Positions 5,598-8,091 of a stretch of DNA of 8,091 bases are shown piece after piece. A program made the position numbers and the translations under genes. The DNA is from Butyrivibrio sp. (GTDB taxonomy: Bacteria > Bacillota_A > Clostridia > Lachnospirales > Lachnospiraceae), in contig NZ_JAILQF010000121.1 in assembly GCF_024699075.1 (NCBI RefSeq), positions 1-8,091 on the forward strand, written 5' to 3'. The stretch's first letter is position 1. Each line of letters begins with the position of its first letter. The notes below the pieces were generated by a model. It saw nothing but the letters and a program-made list of their open reading frames with translations. It did no database searches and was not told the DNA's origin.

Positions 5598-6530
5598 ATG
5601 AGAAAGAAGATCATATATGAAATAAAAGGATTGTACAGAGACGATTTCAGGATCAAGGGTTATGAATTTGGAAGTGGTAAAAAAGCTGTCTGCATAGTAG
5701 GAAATTCGAGAGGAAACGAGGTCCAGCAGCTATATTGCTGTTCACAGCTGATCAAAAAGCTGAAGCAGATAGAGGAAGAGGGAAGAATAAATAAAGGAAT
5801 TAAGATTCTTATTATTCCTTCAATTAATCCATATTCAGTTAATATACAAAAAAGATTCTGGTCTATAGATAATACCGATATTAACAGGATGTTCCCTGGA
5901 TATAATCTGGGAGAGACTACTCAAAGAATTGCAGATGGAGTATTCGAGGCTGTCAAGGACTACATATATGGTATACAATTTACATCTTTTTATATGCCTG
6001 GAGATTTTGTGCCTCATGTTAGATATATGAACGAAGGACAGACCAAGAAAAGTGATGCTGAAAAGTTTGGCCTTAAATATATCGTAGAAAGAAAGGTAAG
6101 GCCCTACGACACTACAACTCTTAATTATAACTGGCAGGTATGGAATACAAAGGCTTTCTCTTTGTATACCAATACCACATCCAAGATCAGTAAAACAGGG
6201 GCAGGCCAGGCTGTTATTTCAGTTATGAATTTTCTTGCAAATATGGGCATGATCAAATACAGCCCTGTAATGGTAAAAAATATTACTGCTATATCTGATA
6301 CAGAACTTATATCAGTAAGAACTTCAAGATCAGGATTCTATGAGCCGCTGGTAAAAGTTGGTGACAAAGTTGATGAAGGTACACCACTTGCAAATATAGT
6401 AGATGCTTATGAAGGAAGAATACTTGAAACGCTGTTTGCACCTGTTAAGGGAGTTGTCTTTTTCTATCATACAGATCCTATGACCTATGCTAATACAGCT
6501 GTTATCAAGATACTTAATATCCAAGACTGA
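5598..6530 (+). CDS. AstE-like M14 paralogue lacking the zinc site (probable pseudoenzyme)
   Basis: A 310-residue paralogue of the preceding protein, recognisable by DINRMFPG (94-101, versus DMNRLFPG) and by a C-terminal beta domain with SGFYEPLVKVGDKVDEGTP and APVKGVVF. The catalytic set is gone: the GIHGDE motif reads NSRGNE (Arg38 at the His position, only Glu41 kept), DIHAS reads GIQFTS (Gln127), and the VVEMG general-base segment reads LYTNT (about 188-192). The frame is open, the length is normal and AGGAG sits nine bases before the ATG, so this is a maintained gene and not decay. It is probably a non-catalytic partner of the upstream enzyme, or a protein with a different chemistry. It is the most AT-rich gene of the cluster where sampled (20 GC of 60 at 5941-6000). 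Confidence 0.85.
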   Translation: MRKKIIYEIKGLYRDDFRIKGYEFGSGKKAVCIVGNSRGNEVQQLYCCSQLIKKLKQIEEEGRINKGIKILIIPSINPYSVNIQKRFWSIDNTDINRMFPGYNLGETTQRIADGVFEAVKDYIYGIQFTSFYMPGDFVPHVRYMNEGQTKKSDAEKFGLKYIVERKVRPYDTTTLNYNWQVWNTKAFSLYTNTTSKISKTGAGQAVISVMNFLANMGMIKYSPVMVKNITAISDTELISVRTSRSGFYEPLVKVGDKVDEGTPLANIVDAYEGRILETLFAPVKGVVFFYHTDPMTYANTAVIKILNIQD

Positions 6531-6558
6531 ACCTCTGTACCTTTATATAGACTGCTTA

Positions 6559-6574
6559 TAAGGCCTGCGCCTTA
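6559..6574. terminator. Small hairpin at the convergent 3' ends, weak terminator candidate
   Basis: TAAGGC (6559-6564) and GCCTTA (6569-6574) pair around CTGC, directly between the two converging genes and including the xylanase stop codon. A second palindrome, TCGGGCCCGA (6582-6591), lies in the end of the xylanase gene. Neither has a T-run on either strand, so termination at this 41-bp junction is uncertain. Confidence 0.3.
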
Positions 6575-7606
6575 AGGAGTATCGGGCCCGAGTGCAGCGC
6601 TAAGTACTGCATAATAAGCCTCTTTAGCTTCGCACTTTCCTTTAAATAAAAGCGGATAGCTTGTTTCTTTTCTAAAGCCGGAGAGCCAGCTGGTCTCATC
6701 AAGAAGATTCCAAAAGGTAACACTTGTGATATTGGCCTTGCCGGATTTCTTGGCATCAAGATAAATCTTGAAGAACTCTTTATATCTTAAGGCAAGCTCG
6801 TGCATGGACTTATCTGAAGGATCAGTGTTGTGCATATCAAGCTCTGTTATGTGTAATTTGATTCCAAGAGCGCCGTAGCTTTCAACAGCCTTTTTGTAGT
6901 CGCTAAGATCTGGATGATCCATAAGGAGATGAGACTGCATGCCCATTCCGTCCACAAGCTTTTTCTCCATAAGGGGTGTCAGCACGTTTTTGATGATGAA
7001 ATCTCTTTTCCAGTCAAGAGCTGTTTCGTAGTCGTTGTAGAAGAGGTCAACACCATCAGCTGCATATTTTCTGGCATATTCAAATGCTTTGACATAAAAG
7101 TCATTGCCTACAGTTTGGGTCCAGATGGATTTTCTGAAATCGCCCTCATCAACGATCTCATTTACAACGTCCCAGGCATAGATGATCCCCGGATAATTGG
7201 TCTGAACAAAAGTTAGAACGCCTTTGATATAGTTTTCAAGTCTTTTAAGGATTGTCTCTCTGTCAGCAAAAGGGAAATTCTCATTGTAGTTTTCGCAGAA
7301 GAACCCCTTGGGAGTCTGATTATGCCATACAAGAGTATGACCACGCATGGATATGCCGTTTTCTTTGGCAAACTCAAGGTAAGGTATCGCATTTTCAAAC
7401 GTAAGCGCGGGATTAAGATCATACTTTTGGGGCTCTGACATATTTTTATTCATATCCAGAAAGAACATGGGCTTCATATCATTTTCACAGGTGAAGCTGT
7501 TGAACTGGTCTGTAAGAAGCTTCATGTGAGCTTCGGTATGCAGATTCCATCTGGAAATCGCAGCACCTATCTTAAAATAAGGTTCGTAAGCGGTTTTGAG
7601 ATTCAT
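6572..7606 (-). CDS. Intracellular GH10 endo-1,4-beta-xylanase
   Basis: Glycoside hydrolase family 10 enzyme cleaving beta-1,4 xylosidic bonds by a retaining mechanism. The 344-residue protein is a single catalytic (beta/alpha)8 domain. FTCENDMKP (38-46) matches the family's AEN-type strand, RGHTLVWHNQTP (88-99) forms the substrate-binding strand, Glu150 in WDVVNE is the acid/base, NDYE is at 191-194, Glu255 in HITELDM is the nucleophile, and WNLLDETSW is at 299-307. There is no signal peptide, binding module or linker, so it should act in the cytoplasm on imported xylo-oligosaccharides, as known for some rumen Butyrivibrio-group enzymes. The start ATG has CGGAG about seven bases upstream. 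It is convergent with the M14-like pair and divergent from enolase, so it seems to be its own transcription unit. Confidence 0.95.
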   Translation of the reverse strand: MNLKTAYEPYFKIGAAISRWNLHTEAHMKLLTDQFNSFTCENDMKPMFFLDMNKNMSEPQKYDLNPALTFENAIPYLEFAKENGISMRGHTLVWHNQTPKGFFCENYNENFPFADRETILKRLENYIKGVLTFVQTNYPGIIYAWDVVNEIVDEGDFRKSIWTQTVGNDFYVKAFEYARKYAADGVDLFYNDYETALDWKRDFIIKNVLTPLMEKKLVDGMGMQSHLLMDHPDLSDYKKAVESYGALGIKLHITELDMHNTDPSDKSMHELALRYKEFFKIYLDAKKSGKANITSVTFWNLLDETSWLSGFRKETSYPLLFKGKCEAKEAYYAVLSAALGPDTP

Positions 7607-7626
7607 TTTTTTCTCCGTAATTACAT

Positions 7627-7658
7627 AAAAAATTTAAAGTCTTGCTCGTGAGACTTTA
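7627..7658 (-). terminator. Terminator-like hairpin in the xylanase leader
   Basis: On the minus strand, arms TAAAGTCT and AGACTTTA (7658-7635) pair perfectly over 8 bp around an 8-nt loop, followed after AA by six T residues (7632-7627). It sits about 20 nt before the xylanase start codon. The stem has only two G-C pairs, so as a terminator it would be weak; it may be an attenuator, an operator or an RNA-stability element. Confidence 0.4.
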
Positions 7659-7865
7659 CGCGGGATTTTTGATCTTTAAGTCATTCTATTACATAAAAAT
7701 GATGAGTACTACGCAGATATTGTCGATTACTTATCATAATTGATTAATAAGGTACTTTTTTGTGATGAAACGTTATTAAGTGTCAAAGTGGTTCTTTTAA
7801 TTTTGCCGTTTTAATAATTAGACACATACTTATAAGTAATATCTATGTCAAAGTAAATTTGCATA

Positions 7866-7894
7866 TTGAAATAGGGGTTAGCATATGCTAATAT
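7866..7894 (+). promoter_or_regulatory. Predicted enolase promoter
   Basis: TTGAAA (7866-7871), a 17-nt spacer and TAATAT (7889-7894) form the best plus-strand promoter in this gap, with a start near 7901 and a leader of about 115 nt. A perfect palindrome fills the end of its spacer and -10 box. A TATAAA at 7986-7991 lacks a -35 and would start transcription almost at the ribosome binding site. Confidence 0.5.
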
Positions 7895-7915
7895 TAAATG
7901 GTTAGCGATGACTAA
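7878..7915. promoter_or_regulatory. Two TTAGC-N4-RCTAA inverted repeats over the enolase promoter
   Basis: TTAGCATATGCTAA (7878-7891) is a perfect 14-bp palindrome overlapping the spacer and -10. TTAGCGATGACTAA (7902-7915) is a second, nearly symmetric copy at the predicted start site, with centres 24 bp apart. Same-length, same-half-site repeats in this position look like a tandem operator. TTAG/CTAA half-sites are reminiscent of DtxR/MntR-type metal-regulator boxes, but the regulator cannot be named from this window. Confidence 0.5.
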
Positions 7916-8015
7916 CTTTTTTCAATTCATAAACCTACTAGCGCTAATAAAGCGTTTAGGGCATATTTTACTCAGTATAGCTCGGTATAAAACCGGCATT
8001 CAGAAAGGTGGAAAG

Positions 8016-8091
8016 ATGAATTATCTTGAGATCGAAAAAGTAATTGGTAGAGAAATCCTTGACTCACGTGGAAATCCCACAGTTGAAGCAG
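8016..8091 (+). CDS. eno: Enolase, N-terminal fragment cut by the window edge
   Basis: Phosphopyruvate hydratase of glycolysis, converting 2-phosphoglycerate to phosphoenolpyruvate in the cytoplasm. The 25 visible residues start MNYLEIEKVIGREILDSRG and continue NPTVEA, matching the invariant enolase N-terminus with the REILDSRGNPTVE block. The ATG has AAAGGTGG four bases upstream. The rest of the gene, including all catalytic residues, is outside the window. Its promoter appears to lie about 120 bp upstream and to be overlapped by paired inverted repeats. Confidence 0.95.
   Translation, partial: MNYLEIEKVIGREILDSRGNPTVEA

Larger units (their letters stand above)
7607..8015. other. 409-bp AT-rich divergent intergenic region between xylanase and enolase
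   Basis: No coding sequence is visible. It holds a leader hairpin for the xylanase, a 12-bp palindrome TACTTATAAGTA (7827-7838), two copies of TGTCAAAGT (7781-7789 and 7846-7854), and the enolase promoter with its inverted repeats. No convincing vegetative promoter for the xylanase was found on the minus strand: the two minus-strand TTGACA hexamers (inside the TGTCAAAGT copies) have no good -10 at 17 nt. The palindrome TACTTATAAGTA could be an operator, but nothing supports that beyond symmetry. Confidence 0.6.

Noticed and set aside
7766..7781. Catabolite-responsive element (cre) around GATGAAACGTTATTAA upstream of the xylanase
   Set aside because: The spacing between the TG and CG positions is one base short of the cre consensus.
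7901..7922. Intrinsic terminator: GTTAG and CTAAC arms followed by TTTTTT
   Set aside because: The stem is only about five bp with few G-C pairs, no gene ends there, and the arms match the neighbouring TTAGC palindrome better as an operator.

Overview
The window looks like a piece of a Lachnospiraceae chromosome (Clostridia), probably from a fibre-degrading Butyrivibrio or Pseudobutyrivibrio type. The evidence is a cytoplasmic GH10 xylanase, a clostridial-type enolase N-terminus, a DUF134/UPF0251 regulator, a YczE-like membrane protein and strong purine-rich ribosome binding sites. The assignment rests on gene content and sequence feel; no database search was run.

Layout. (1) Positions 1-266, minus strand: the N-terminal part of a DUF134 (UPF0251) DNA-binding protein. 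Its long leader carries about eight imperfect 14-nt tandem repeats and a near-consensus promoter. (2) 741-1445, plus strand: a six-helix YczE/YitT-like membrane protein, preceded by a short run of about 20-nt tandem repeats. (3) 1446-1706: a dense regulatory region with a promoter, AT-rich and GACATATGTC palindromes, and a strong intrinsic terminator hairpin only 57 nt before the next start codon. (4) 1707-6530, plus strand: a five-gene cluster encoding a circularly permuted ATP-grasp ligase (DUF404/DUF407 type), an alpha-E protein (DUF403), a transglutaminase-like cysteine peptidase, an AstE/aspartoacylase-like M14 zinc hydrolase with an intact active site, and a second M14-like protein that has lost the recognisable zinc ligands. 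(5) 6572-7606, minus strand: an intracellular GH10 endo-xylanase convergent with the cluster. (6) 7607-8015: an AT-rich divergent intergenic region with a good enolase promoter overlapped by two TTAGC-N4-RCTAA inverted repeats. (7) 8016-8091: the first 25 codons of enolase.

How it may work together. ATP-grasp plus alpha-E plus transglutaminase-like genes are a known conserved trio, predicted from comparative genomics to make and process a peptide or amide-linked conjugate by ATP-dependent carboxylate-amine ligation. The unusual part here is that the trio runs directly into a pair of M14 deacylase-family genes, one apparently active and one apparently a pseudoenzyme. My inference is a five-component system: the ligase and alpha-E protein form amide bonds, the transglutaminase-like protein cleaves or transfers them, and the M14 pair removes or remodels an acyl or aminoacyl group, with the dead paralogue as scaffold or sensor. 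Substrate and product cannot be read from the sequence. The DUF134, YczE, xylanase and enolase genes appear to be separate transcription units.
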